A DNA stretch of 64,000 nucleotides from contig NZ_LNRU01000002.1 of the NCBI RefSeq assembly GCF_001468225.1, forward strand, positions 310,001 to 374,000, in the 5' to 3' direction. The position numbers and the translations under genes were made by a program. Source of the DNA: Sphingopyxis sp. H053. GTDB taxonomy: Bacteria; Pseudomonadota; Alphaproteobacteria; Sphingomonadales; Sphingomonadaceae. Position 1 is the stretch's first letter, and every line of letters begins with the position of its first letter. Below are positions 9,018 through 18,226 of the stretch, piece by piece. The notes under the pieces were generated by a model that was not told the DNA's origin, ran no database searches, and saw only the letters and a list, made by a program, of their open reading frames with translations.

Positions 9018-10497
9018 CCTCGCGCCGCGCGATGCGGATCGCTTCCTCGGCGGTCGTCAGCCCCTTCGCGACCATCGTCCGCGCCGCCGACGCCAGCGTC
9101 GGCGATTTCAGGAAGGCATGACGCGTGATCATCGCCTCGTCGCCGCCGTTGTAGATGTAACGGCGGACGGTCTCGTCGACCTTGATCGCCTCGAATACGC
9201 CGATGCGGCCCTTGTAGCCGCTATGGCCGCACTGGTCGCAGCCCTTCGGGCGCCAGATCACGGTGCCGATGTCGAGCCCGAGCATCGCGGCAACGCTGTT
9301 GTCGGCCTGCACGGGTTCGCGGCAATGATCGCAAAGCTTGCGAACGAGCCGCTGCGCGATGACGGCGCGCAAGGTCGAGGCGAGCAGGAAGGGCTCAACC
9401 TTCAGATCCTTGAGGCGTGTGATCGCGCCAACCGCATCGTTCGTGTGGACGGTCGAGAGCACGAGATGGCCCGTCAGCGACGCCTGCACCGCGATATCGG
9501 CGGTTTCGCGGTCGCGGATTTCGCCGACCATCACGACGTCGGGGTCCTGGCGCAGGATCGCGCGGAGGCCCGCGGCGAAATCGAGCCCGACCTTGGAATT
9601 CACCTGCGTCTGGCCGACGCCGTCGACGGCATATTCGACGGGGTCCTCGACGGTCAGGATATTGCGCTGGCCATCGTTCAATTGCTTGAGCGCGGCGTAA
9701 AGCGTCGTCGTCTTGCCCGAACCGGTCGGGCCGGTGACGAGGATGATGCCATTGGGTTCGGCGAGCGCCTCGCGCAAAATCTGGTCGGCGGCGCCGGTCA
9801 GGCCGAGGATGTCGAAATCGATCCCCGCCGCATCCTTGTCGAGGATACGCATCACGACGCGCTCGCCCGCGCGGCTGGGGAGCGTCGAAACGCGCACGTC
9901 GACCGCTTTTCCCGCGAGCGTCAGTCCGATGCGGCCGTCCTGCGGCACGCGGCGTTCGGCGATGTCGAGGCGCGCCATCACCTTGATACGGCTGACGACG
10001 ACGGGCGCGACGTGCGGCGGCATGCGGAGGTGCTCGCGCAGCACGCCGTCGGTGCGCATGCGCACGACGAGCCCGCTTTCATAGGGTTCGATATGGATGT
10101 CGCTGACCCCCTGCCGCACCGCTTCGGCGATGATCGCGTTGATCAGGCGGATCGCGGGCGCATCGTCGGCGCTGTCGAGCAGATCCTCGGCGCTCGGCAG
10201 GCTGAAATCGATGTCGCTGCCGTCGAGCGAGCCCGCCATCGCGGCGGCCGAACTGTCGACGGCATAATGGTCGGAGAGCAGCCGGTCGAAATCGGCGACG
10301 CTCGCGGTCGCGACGCGCAGCGGCTGCGCGAGATAGCGTTTCACCTCGATCAGCACCGCTGGGTCGGCGCCTTCGCGCAAGGTCGCGAGCCACGCGCCGC
10401 CCTCGTCCTGCGCGATGACGACTCCGTGCGTGCGGGCAAAGCCGTAGGGTATATCAACCGGCGCCGGGGGAGGCGCCGCCGGTTCGATGTCGGTCAC
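9004..10497 (-). CDS. gspE: GspE, T2SS hexameric ATPase
   Basis: Cytoplasmic ATPase that powers pseudopilus assembly. 497 residues: N-terminal N1E-type domain (to about 130), then the NTPase core with Walker A GPTGSGKTT, the Asp box VEDPVEY, Walker B-type PDVVMVGEIRD, and the His box LVLSTVHTNDA. The zinc-binding tetracysteine of GspE is complete (CDHC, then CDQC). It overlaps gspD by 4 bp and gspF by 14 bp. Confidence 0.97.
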   Translation of the reverse strand: MTDIEPAAPPPAPVDIPYGFARTHGVVIAQDEGGAWLATLREGADPAVLIEVKRYLAQPLRVATASVADFDRLLSDHYAVDSSAAAMAGSLDGSDIDFSLPSAEDLLDSADDAPAIRLINAIIAEAVRQGVSDIHIEPYESGLVVRMRTDGVLREHLRMPPHVAPVVVSRIKVMARLDIAERRVPQDGRIGLTLAGKAVDVRVSTLPSRAGERVVMRILDKDAAGIDFDILGLTGAADQILREALAEPNGIILVTGPTGSGKTTTLYAALKQLNDGQRNILTVEDPVEYAVDGVGQTQVNSKVGLDFAAGLRAILRQDPDVVMVGEIRDRETADIAVQASLTGHLVLSTVHTNDAVGAITRLKDLKVEPFLLASTLRAVIAQRLVRKLCDHCREPVQADNSVAAMLGLDIGTVIWRPKGCDQCGHSGYKGRIGVFEAIKVDETVRRYIYNGGDEAMITRHAFLKSPTLASAARTMVAKGLTTAEEAIRIARREDVDA

Positions 10498-12707
10498 GGA
10501 TAGTCTCCGGTTGGCGGTGCGGGCGCTTGCGAAATCGAGGGCGGGACGTCGGTCGCTGTCACGCTGCCGTCGGGTCCGCGGAGTTCGGGCAGGTTGACCG
10601 GGCCGACCGTGATGTCGGCGGCGGTCGGCGGGGTCGGCGCCGGCGGCACCGCACCCAGATAGTCGCGCACCAGCGTATCGATCGCGGGTTCCTCGCCCGG
10701 ATTACGCTGGAGCTGGAAGTCGCGGATATAGCCGTAGCGGCGCGCGGTGAGCGCGGCATTGTCCTCGCGATTGCGCAGGATCGTCGGACGGATGAAGACC
10801 ATCAAATTGGTCTTCGACCGCGTGCGACTGCGCGATTTGAACAATTCGCCGAGCAGCGGAATGTCGCTGAGCAGCGGGATGCGCTCGATCGTCTTGCGCT
10901 CGTCGTCGTTGAGCAGTCCGCCGATCGCGAGGATCTCGCCATCGTCGACGGTCAGCACGGTTTCGAACGAGCGCTTGTTGAGGATGAGGTCGCTGTTGCG
11001 CGACGAGACCGGGCCGGCAACGCTCGACACTTCCTGGCGCAGGAACATCTTCACTTCGCCCGCGCCATTGACCTGCGGCGTCACTTCCAGCTTGATCCCG
11101 ACCTCTTCGCGCTGGACGGTGCGGAACGCGTTCTCGAAATTGTCGCCCAGCTGTTCGCCGGTGGTGATCGGAACATCCTGCCCGACGAGGAATTTCGCCG
11201 CCTGATTGTCGAGCGTCACGATGTGCGGGGTTGCGAGCAGGTTCGACGTCGTGTCCGACTTCACCGCGTTGATGATCGCGCCAAAGATCGTGTTCTTGCC
11301 GATGTCGCCCGCGAACCCGGCGAAACCGCCGGTCGCCGCGAGCAGCGACGCCGCCGCCGCTTCCTGCAAGCTGTTGCCAAGCGAGCTGGTGGTCTGGGTG
11401 ACGACGGTTTCGCCGTCGACCGTCGTCTTGTCCTGCGTCAGCTTGGTCGCGGCATAGGCGCCGCCCAGCGTCAGGATGTTCGGCTGCGCATTGCTGTAGC
11501 TCGTCGCGACGAACGGGATATTCTTGCCGCCGAGCAGGAACTGGACGCCGAGGCGTTTCGCCGCATCGTCGCCGATCTCGACAACGATCGCCTCGACCAG
11601 CACCTGTTGCCGTCGGCTGTCGAGCTGGCGGATCAGTTCGCCGAGCATGCGCTGCACTTCGCTATTGGCGGCGACGATGATCGCGTTCGCGCCTTCGTAA
11701 CGCGTGATGATCGCGGGGCCGCGGGTCGAGATGCTGCCGCTTCCACCGCCACCGACCGAGGTCGCGGCAGCCGGGGCGGCGGCCGCCGCCGGCGCGCCAT
11801 TGCCGCCCGACGAAGACATTGACGAAGACGAGGCGGGCGGCAGACCGGCCTTTTGCACCGGGTCGCTGCCGCCGCCGATCAGTTGTTGCAGCGTCGGCAG
11901 CAAGGTTTCAGCATTGGCATGTTCGAGCCAATAAACGCGGAGTTCGGTGCCGCCCGCCGCCTTCGCATCGAGGTCGTGCGCCATCGATACGAAGCGCGCG
12001 ACGAGCGCCTGATCACCCCTCAGGGCAATCGCATTGCTGCTGTCGATCGGCACGATCGCGACGGGCTTTTGCGCGCCCTCGCCCGCCGCCGGGACGAGCG
12101 CCTGCAGCGCGGCGGCGATTTCGCGCGCGCCGGCGTTTTTCAGCGTCACGATCTGGCTGGTCGAGCTGTCGCGGTCGATGCTCGAGGCGAGCGCGCGGAT
12201 GCGGCGGATATTGTCGGCAAAATCGGCGACGACGAGGCTGTTGGCATTGCGGTTCGCGGTCAGCGAGCCCTGCGCGCTGACGAGCGGGCGCAATGTTTCG
12301 ACCGCCGAGACCGCATCGATGTAACGCAGGCGGATGATTTCGGTGACGAACTGGTTCTGCGCCGCGCCGCGGCTGCCGATCCGGCCGGGCTGCGCCGCGG
12401 CGCCGTCGATCGGCTGAACGCGGTAGCTGCCGCTCGGTCCGGGGACCGCGACGAGGCCGTTCGAGCGCAAGGTCGCGAGGAATATCTCGAAATATTCGCT
12501 GCGCGACAGCGGCCGGTCTGTGACGACCGACACCTTGCCGTTGACGCGGCCGTCGATGACGAAGGTCCGGCCCGTGACCCGCGCCGCATCCTGGATAAAG
12601 GCGCGGATGTCGGCGTCGCGGACGTTCAGCGTATATTGGGCGAATGCGGGGCCGGGCGTGGCGGAAATCAGCGCGGCGGCGAGCATCAGGGACAGTTTGA
12701 GACGCAT
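10494..12707 (-). CDS. gspD: GspD, T2SS outer-membrane secretin
   Basis: Forms the outer-membrane exit channel. 737 residues: signal peptide (about 1-24, ending AFAQ), N0 domain beginning YTLNVRDADIRAFI, N1-N3 repeats with a low-complexity Ser/Gly/Ala insertion near residues 290-335, and the secretin core with VGQDVPITTGEQ and LLSDIPLLGELF. The C-terminal tail is proline-rich. It follows gspC by 5 bp and overlaps gspE by 4 bp. Confidence 0.97.
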   Translation of the reverse strand: MRLKLSLMLAAALISATPGPAFAQYTLNVRDADIRAFIQDAARVTGRTFVIDGRVNGKVSVVTDRPLSRSEYFEIFLATLRSNGLVAVPGPSGSYRVQPIDGAAAQPGRIGSRGAAQNQFVTEIIRLRYIDAVSAVETLRPLVSAQGSLTANRNANSLVVADFADNIRRIRALASSIDRDSSTSQIVTLKNAGAREIAAALQALVPAAGEGAQKPVAIVPIDSSNAIALRGDQALVARFVSMAHDLDAKAAGGTELRVYWLEHANAETLLPTLQQLIGGGSDPVQKAGLPPASSSSMSSSGGNGAPAAAAAPAAATSVGGGGSGSISTRGPAIITRYEGANAIIVAANSEVQRMLGELIRQLDSRRQQVLVEAIVVEIGDDAAKRLGVQFLLGGKNIPFVATSYSNAQPNILTLGGAYAATKLTQDKTTVDGETVVTQTTSSLGNSLQEAAAASLLAATGGFAGFAGDIGKNTIFGAIINAVKSDTTSNLLATPHIVTLDNQAAKFLVGQDVPITTGEQLGDNFENAFRTVQREEVGIKLEVTPQVNGAGEVKMFLRQEVSSVAGPVSSRNSDLILNKRSFETVLTVDDGEILAIGGLLNDDERKTIERIPLLSDIPLLGELFKSRSRTRSKTNLMVFIRPTILRNREDNAALTARRYGYIRDFQLQRNPGEEPAIDTLVRDYLGAVPPAPTPPTAADITVGPVNLPELRGPDGSVTATDVPPSISQAPAPPTGDYP

Positions 12708-12712
12708 AAAAC

Positions 12713-13594
12713 CTATTGCTTCGAAAGGAAAATGGCGACGGGGACGACGCTGGCGCCGCGCTCGACTTCAAGCGCGATCCGCGCCCCCGGGGTAAGCTGG
12801 TTGGCGAGCGCGGCGGCGTCGCTCGCCGATCCGATCGGGCGGCCGCCGACCGAGCGGATGACGTCGCCGGGGCGCAGGCCCGCGGCGCGGAACGCCGCGC
12901 CGTCGCCCTGCGGCTGGACGACGAGGCCCGTGACGCGGCCGTCTTCGGTGCGCGGGGCGAAGCCGACACCAGCCTTGATCGCCGCGGGGGTCATTTCGCC
13001 GCTCGCCGACGCGCCGCCGGGAGCAGCCCCGATCTCGGGTGTCGGCGTGGGCAGCGGCGTCGCGGGATTTGCGGCCGGCGCTTCGCCGCTCTGGTCGAGG
13101 AACAGGCTTTCGCGCGCGCCGCCGCGGTCGAGAAGGACATGGTCGAAGGCGATGCCGGCCAGCTTCAACCCCGGCGCGATCTCGTCGCCGACTGCATAGC
13201 TGGTCTGGATGCCATCCTCACCCGCGATGATCGCCGAGCCACCGCCGGTCGCTTCGTTGAGATTGATGCCGAAGAGCGTCAGGCCCGCCGAAGTGACGGT
13301 GGCCGAGGCCGGACCCTGCGCATTGCCGCGGAAAAAGGGATCGAGGCTGGAGAAGAGCGCGCGCCTCTCCGCGGGCGATGCGATCACCGCGGCCTGCGGC
13401 TGCCACGCGCCGAGCGGTGACAGCGGCGTGAGCAATGTCCAGAGCAGGCGGACGCATTGCCAGACCAGCAGCGCGCCGAGCAGGCCGGCCAGCAACATCG
13501 GCCAGATCTCGCGCGGCGAGCGCCTCCCGGCGCGCAACCAGGCGGGCAGCGCGCGCGGCAGCCGAACGGCCGATCCGGACATCAGCGTTGCCAT
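12713..13594 (-). CDS. gspC: GspC, T2SS inner-membrane coupling protein with PDZ domain
   Basis: Connects the platform to the secretin and is thought to select cargo. 293 residues: a cytoplasmic N-terminus, one membrane helix (about 31-55), the HR domain containing LTLFGINLNEATGGGSAII, a Pro/Ala linker, and a C-terminal PDZ domain with AAGLRPGDVIRSVGGRPI. It is the first gene of the operon. A candidate PhoB box with a -10-like CCCTAGG about 10 bp after it lies upstream (13656-13695), giving a predicted leader of about 40 nt. Confidence 0.94.
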   Translation of the reverse strand: MATLMSGSAVRLPRALPAWLRAGRRSPREIWPMLLAGLLGALLVWQCVRLLWTLLTPLSPLGAWQPQAAVIASPAERRALFSSLDPFFRGNAQGPASATVTSAGLTLFGINLNEATGGGSAIIAGEDGIQTSYAVGDEIAPGLKLAGIAFDHVLLDRGGARESLFLDQSGEAPAANPATPLPTPTPEIGAAPGGASASGEMTPAAIKAGVGFAPRTEDGRVTGLVVQPQGDGAAFRAAGLRPGDVIRSVGGRPIGSASDAAALANQLTPGARIALEVERGASVVPVAIFLSKQ

Positions 13595-13655
13595 GAAATG
13601 TCTCTGTCCCCCCAGACTGAAAAAACCTGTCTCGCGAATCGCCTAGGGGCGAACG

Positions 13656-13695
13656 GTGACAATCAGTTGACCGGGAGATTACAGTTTTTTGACAT
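13656..13695 (-). promoter_or_regulatory. Candidate PhoB box upstream of gspC
   Basis: On the minus strand four 7-mers follow each other at exactly 11-bp steps: ATGTCAA (13695-13689), CTGTAAT (13684-13678), CGGTCAA (13673-13667) and TTGTCAC (13662-13656). The PhoB consensus is CTGTCAY repeated every 11 bp; these match at 5, 6, 5 and 6 of 7 positions. A CCCTAGG element begins about 9 bp after the last repeat, where a -10 is expected when PhoB replaces the -35. The arrangement and the similar one at 18373-18412 are seen; PhoB control is inferred. Confidence 0.65.
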
Positions 13696-13829
13696 TCGGG
13701 CGAGTCCGCTGAGACGGCTCGAAGGTATCTTGCCTTTGCCGCGGGGGCAGGAAATGAGCGCCCCGGAGGGGCTGACGGAAGGGTCGGGATCGACCAGCAA
13801 CCCTTCCATCCGATACCGCTTCGCGGGCG

Positions 13830-13861
13830 GCCCTCCCCGTCGCTATGCGACAGGGAGGATT
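13830..13861. repeat. Short hairpin element related to the repeat at 46899-47041
   Basis: A CCCTCCCCGTCGC arm and a GCGACAGGGAGG arm flank a 3-nt loop. Nearly the same hairpin forms the right end of the element at 47013-47041, so this is a dispersed extragenic palindrome. It lies directly after the receptor stop codon and could help to end that transcript, but no T tract follows. Confidence 0.6.
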
Positions 13862-13866
13862 TGACC

Positions 13867-16575
13867 TTAGAACTTGAGCGACGCGCTGAGCGAGAAGGTA
13901 CGGCCCAGCTTGTAACGGTTGAGGAAGATGCGGTTGTCGCCCGCTTGTTGCACTTCCTCATAGTTACGCCCGGTCAGGTTGCGCGCCTCGAACTTCAGCT
14001 CGATTTCCTTGTCCAGCAGCGAGATGCCCTGACGAGCGACGAAGTCGAGCGAGATGCCCGGCTTTTCGCGGATATCGGGCTGACCCGACGGACCGCGGCT
14101 GGTGACGCGCGGGCTGGCATAGGTCAGGAGCAGCGTCTGCTGCGACAGATTGTCCTGATCTTCGAGCCCGATCTGGACGTTGACCAGATGGTCCGACTGG
14201 CCGGTGAGCGGCGCGCCGTCGAAGAAGAAGTTGCTCGCGTCCTGCACGACGCCGTTGATCACCGTGGTGTCGCCAGCGCCGACCTGAATTTCCGACTTGG
14301 TGTAGGTGTAGTTGCCAATCAGCACCAAGCGGCGGCTTGCCCAGAAGGCCGAGTCCGACAATTTGTCGAGCGCGAAATATTTCTGCACCTCGACCTCGCC
14401 ACCGTAGAGCAACGCCTTGGGCGCGTTGGCGAAGCTGGTGTTGGCGATCGAATCGGTGCTGAGCGAGGTGTAAGCCTCGATCGGGTTCTCGATCTTCTTG
14501 AAGAAACCTGCCGCGGTGAAACGTTGGTCCTTGGCGAAATACCATTCGTAACGCAGCTCGCTGTTCCACAGCTCGCTATCGGCTAGCGACGGGTTGCCAC
14601 GGAACTGGCGGTTCGATTCAGGATCCTGATAGATCTGCGCAATCAGTTCGCGGAACTGGGGGCGGGCGATCGTGTTCGCGGCGTTGAGGCGCAGCTGCAT
14701 ATCGGGAGCGACTTCCCAGGTCAGCGTCACGGCCGGCAGCCAATAGTCGTTCTTGATATTGGTTGCGGCAATCGCACTTCCGCCCGTGCCGAACAGGTCA
14801 ATCGGCACGACGGTCTGCTTGCCATCCTCATAGCGCACACCGACGTTGACGTTCATGCCCGACACGATCTCGGCCTGAAGCTGGGCATATCCGGCGTGGG
14901 TGGTGAGCCCGGCGTCGAACGCCGCGGTGCCGTCCTGCGCCGAGGTTTCGACCAGCGTGATGTCATAGAGCTGGATCGACGCATCGGAGAGCAGATAGTC
15001 GGGACGCAGCTGAGTCACCGGCACCGGCAGGCCCGAGGCGCGGAACTGGAAGGCGCGGCGCACGGCGGTACGGCTCGTGTCCGAATAGGCGTACCCCACG
15101 GTCGCGGTAATCTGCGGGGCGAGCTCGTACGACAGGTCGACGCCGCCCGACCACAGGTCTTCGTTCAGGTCGGAAAAGGCGATCGTCGCGTCACCGCGGT
15201 TGCCGCCAAGGTCGTTGACGAACTTGTCGCCCGTCGGGTCCTGCGTCGTCGGCAGGTTGGTGCGGACATAGGTGAAGCCGCGCTCATAGGGGGCCTCGCG
15301 CTGCGAATTGGCATAGGCGCCGCGCAGGTCGACCTTCAGCTGGTCGAAATGGAATTCGCCGACGAATTGCGTGTTGATCAGCTGGCGCTCGTACCAGGCG
15401 GTGTCCTGCTTCATAATGTCGCGGCCGACCTGGTTCGCGTCGGTGCCCAGGCCGAGGCGCGCCTGTTTCAACGTGTCGCGGATAAATAGGTTGGTCCAAC
15501 GCAGCTTGTGCTCGCCGATTTCGAGGCCGAAGCCGAGCAGCGCGTTCACGACGATGCGGTTGTCGGTGATGACGCGGTTGTAGCTCGTCTGCGGATCGCC
15601 CGACAGATCCTGGTTGAGCGACGTCTGCTGCAACGTGTCGCGCGTGCGCCACTTGTTGCTGATCCCTGCGGTCGCGATGATGCCGAGTTCGCCGTTCGCG
15701 AGGGGGATCGTCGTGCCGCCGGTGATGCCCGCGGACCAGTTGATCGGGATATGGTCATTCTGTTGCAGCAACGTCGTATCGCTGTTGACCAGCTCCATCT
15801 GGATAAATTCCAGATCTTCCTGGGAGAAATCGGCGCCTTCGAGGATCGGCTTGCCGCTCGCGAAGGCGGCTTTCAGGAGCGACGGGACATCGCGGCTGCC
15901 GTCATCGAAGCCGGTGCCGTCGGTGTCGCTGCCATAATAGGTATAGCCAAGCTGGTTCGTCGTCTCGCTGTCCCAGCCGATGCCGCCACTGAAGGTGATG
16001 AAAGGTTCGCGCGGGATCGCCTTGGTCGTGAGGTTGATCACGCCGCCGCCGAACTCCCCGGGGAAGTTCGCCGAATAGCTTTTCTGGACGAGCGTCGAAT
16101 CGATGACGTTCGACGGGAAGATGTCGAGCGGAACGACGCGCTTCAGCGGCTCGGGGCTCGGCAGCGGCGAGCCGTTGAGCAGCGCGAGCGAGTAACGGTC
16201 GCCGAGACCGCGCACATAGACGAAGCCGCCGCCGACGACCGACAGGCCGGTGACGCGCTGCAGCGAGCCCGAGATGTCGCCTTCGCCGGTACGCGCAATG
16301 TCGGCCGACGAGAGGACCGAGACAACTTCGGGGGTCGCGCGAACGATATTGGGGGTAAAGCGGCCGGTGACGACGATTTCCTGATCGGCGCCGCCGGGGA
16401 TCGAAACATCGCCCTGTTCGTCGTCCTGAGCCGCAGCATCGTCGGTCGCGGGCGCTTCGGTCGTGACCGGCGGCGCGTCAGGCGCGGGCGCGCCCGTATC
16501 CTGCGCCAGAGCGGCGGGCGCGACGAGAGCGGAGCTGAGGAGAAGCAGGCTGGCAAAGATCGGCCGCTTGGTCAT
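13867..16575 (-). CDS. TonB-dependent outer-membrane receptor, partner of the Thr-Pro lipoprotein
   Basis: TonB-powered outer-membrane transporter of unknown ligand. About 902 residues from the ATG at 16575: signal peptide ending ALAQ near residue 24, an acidic Pro-rich spacer, a TonB-box-like EIVVTG, a plug domain with YVRGLGDRYSLALLNGSPL (about 100-220), and a 22-strand barrel ending SLSASLKF with terminal Phe. The upstream open frame has no signal-like start, so this ATG is preferred. It starts 82 bp after the lipoprotein gene and is probably cotranscribed with it from the candidate PhoB promoter. The ligand could be a phosphorus compound, an inference from promoter context only. Confidence 0.88.
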   Translation of the reverse strand: MTKRPIFASLLLLSSALVAPAALAQDTGAPAPDAPPVTTEAPATDDAAAQDDEQGDVSIPGGADQEIVVTGRFTPNIVRATPEVVSVLSSADIARTGEGDISGSLQRVTGLSVVGGGFVYVRGLGDRYSLALLNGSPLPSPEPLKRVVPLDIFPSNVIDSTLVQKSYSANFPGEFGGGVINLTTKAIPREPFITFSGGIGWDSETTNQLGYTYYGSDTDGTGFDDGSRDVPSLLKAAFASGKPILEGADFSQEDLEFIQMELVNSDTTLLQQNDHIPINWSAGITGGTTIPLANGELGIIATAGISNKWRTRDTLQQTSLNQDLSGDPQTSYNRVITDNRIVVNALLGFGLEIGEHKLRWTNLFIRDTLKQARLGLGTDANQVGRDIMKQDTAWYERQLINTQFVGEFHFDQLKVDLRGAYANSQREAPYERGFTYVRTNLPTTQDPTGDKFVNDLGGNRGDATIAFSDLNEDLWSGGVDLSYELAPQITATVGYAYSDTSRTAVRRAFQFRASGLPVPVTQLRPDYLLSDASIQLYDITLVETSAQDGTAAFDAGLTTHAGYAQLQAEIVSGMNVNVGVRYEDGKQTVVPIDLFGTGGSAIAATNIKNDYWLPAVTLTWEVAPDMQLRLNAANTIARPQFRELIAQIYQDPESNRQFRGNPSLADSELWNSELRYEWYFAKDQRFTAAGFFKKIENPIEAYTSLSTDSIANTSFANAPKALLYGGEVEVQKYFALDKLSDSAFWASRRLVLIGNYTYTKSEIQVGAGDTTVINGVVQDASNFFFDGAPLTGQSDHLVNVQIGLEDQDNLSQQTLLLTYASPRVTSRGPSGQPDIREKPGISLDFVARQGISLLDKEIELKFEARNLTGRNYEEVQQAGDNRIFLNRYKLGRTFSLSASLKF

Positions 16576-16657
16576 GATGAAAAGTCCCCAAGAATATGCA
16601 GGAAGGGAGCGGGCCAGCCCGTCAGGCGTGCCCGCTCCCCAATTGGATCGCGAGCGA

Positions 16658-18226
16658 TCAGGTCGTCGGAATGGCGCTGCAGGCGCGGCTCGTCGTGCCG
16701 AAGTTCGCGGTCGACGAGTTGCAGGTCCAGCCCTGATACCAGGTATCGTTGGCGTCGCGGACGGCGCCGACATAGGCGGTGGTGTCGAAGAAGGCGTTCA
16801 GCGTCTTCGCATCGAACGGCGTGAAGCCGGTTTCGGTGGCCCCGTTGATGAACAGGCTGGTCAGCGACGGCACATAGTTCGAACGGTTGTTCGTGCCGGC
16901 TTCGAAGATCGTCTGCACCTGCGCGTCGGTGACGCCGCTCGTGCCGCGGAACGGGGTGGCGTTGCACTGCAGCGAGACCGAGAAGAACTTCGGCGGGCCG
17001 GCTTCGTCGAGCGCGGGGTTGACCGGGTTGATCGTCGTCGCGCTGTTGAGGCCGAGGCAGCGGAAGCCCGGCGCCACGATCAGGCCGTTGGCGAAGGTAT
17101 AGTCCGCGCCGCCGCGCACCAGGATCGACACGCCGTTACCCGCCGCATTGTTGCGGTGGATATAGGTGAAGTTCGAGATCGCGACATTCTGGCGCGGAAC
17201 CGCATCCTCGTTGCCGTTCGAGTCGATTTCCATCATCGAGTCGCCGACCGCGCCGCCTTCGCGCTGCACGCCGATGACATACTGGATGTTGCCCTTGTAG
17301 CCGACGTCGGTGTCGAGACCGTCGTCTTCGGCGCCGGTGATTACCAGATGCTTCATGTTCACGCGGCCACCGAAGACCTCGATGCCGTCGTCCGAGCTGT
17401 TGTGGATCTGGACATGGTCGATCTGGGTGCCCGAGCCGGTGCCCGACGGGGTCAGGCCCTGAAGTTCGCTTGCCGCCGACAGGATGAAGCCCGAATAGCG
17501 AATCTGGACATAGGACAGGCGGCCCGAGTTATCGGCCGGCTGCGCGCCGCCATAGAGCGCGTTCGACGTGCCTTCGGTGTCGCGTTCGCAAGCCGCGGTG
17601 CCCGGCGTCGCGCCCGGTGCAAGGCAGTCGGTGATCGGCGCGCGGCCGAGCAGGACGACACCGCCCCACAGCTGCGAGGTCTGGTCGCCGGCCGAGCCGA
17701 CGACGTTGCCGCGGCCGGTGAAGATGATCGGCTGCGTCGGCGTGCCGACCGCGTCGATGCGGTTGCCGCGGTTGACGGCAAGGAAGGAAACGCCCGTTGC
17801 ACCAAAGATGGTGACGCCCGGATCGACCGTCAGCGTGACGACATTATTGGTGCTCGTCGCACCCTGATCGGTGCCGACGTCGACGCGACCGGGAAGCGAA
17901 TAGATGACGCCCGGAGCCTTCGGAATCGCGGTCGTCGCGGTGAAGCGCGTCGGGAAGCCGCAGTTGCGCCATTCGCCGCCGGGACCCGAAATCGTGCCGA
18001 GGTTCGTAAGCTGGTCGGGGCCGGCGATGGCCGGGCAGTTCGCGGCGGGGGTCACGGTCCCCGGGGTCGGGGTCGGTGTGGGGGTCGGCGTCGGCGTGGG
18101 CGTCGGGGTCGGAATGACGATCACACCTTCACCCGGCGACGCGACGCCGTCGGCACCGCACGCCGCAAGGATGGAACAGGCCACGCCGCTGAGCATGACC
18201 AAACGAATGCGTGCGAAAGCCGCCAT
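16658..18226 (-). CDS. Large surface/secreted lipoprotein with Thr-Pro linker, candidate T2SS-linked phosphate-starvation protein
   Basis: 522 residues with a lipoprotein signal peptide (lipobox ILAAC, Cys near 23), then a Thr-Pro dipeptide linker (about 39-56), then a globular region whose middle (about 240-370) shows repeated short strands such as IDHVQIHNSSDDGIEVFGG and MKHLVITGAEDDGLDTD, typical of a right-handed parallel beta-helix. No catalytic motif is recognised. The ribosome site is GGAG. Gene order next to a full T2SS operon and a matching PhoB-like promoter resembles the ElpS lipoprotein locus of Caulobacter crescentus (recalled from the literature; sequence homology not tested). 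The conserved tail has Cys residues near the end. Function is otherwise unknown. Confidence 0.8.
   Translation of the reverse strand: MAAFARIRLVMLSGVACSILAACGADGVASPGEGVIVIPTPTPTPTPTPTPTPTPGTVTPAANCPAIAGPDQLTNLGTISGPGGEWRNCGFPTRFTATTAIPKAPGVIYSLPGRVDVGTDQGATSTNNVVTLTVDPGVTIFGATGVSFLAVNRGNRIDAVGTPTQPIIFTGRGNVVGSAGDQTSQLWGGVVLLGRAPITDCLAPGATPGTAACERDTEGTSNALYGGAQPADNSGRLSYVQIRYSGFILSAASELQGLTPSGTGSGTQIDHVQIHNSSDDGIEVFGGRVNMKHLVITGAEDDGLDTDVGYKGNIQYVIGVQREGGAVGDSMMEIDSNGNEDAVPRQNVAISNFTYIHRNNAAGNGVSILVRGGADYTFANGLIVAPGFRCLGLNSATTINPVNPALDEAGPPKFFSVSLQCNATPFRGTSGVTDAQVQTIFEAGTNNRSNYVPSLTSLFINGATETGFTPFDAKTLNAFFDTTAYVGAVRDANDTWYQGWTCNSSTANFGTTSRACSAIPTT
18062..18112 (-). repeat. Hexanucleotide tandem repeat encoding the Thr-Pro linker
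   Basis: About eight imperfect 6-bp units of the type GGTCGG/GGCGTC in a row encode alternating Thr and Pro. Length change by slippage in whole units would keep the frame and alter the distance of the lipoprotein domain from the membrane. Confidence 0.75.
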
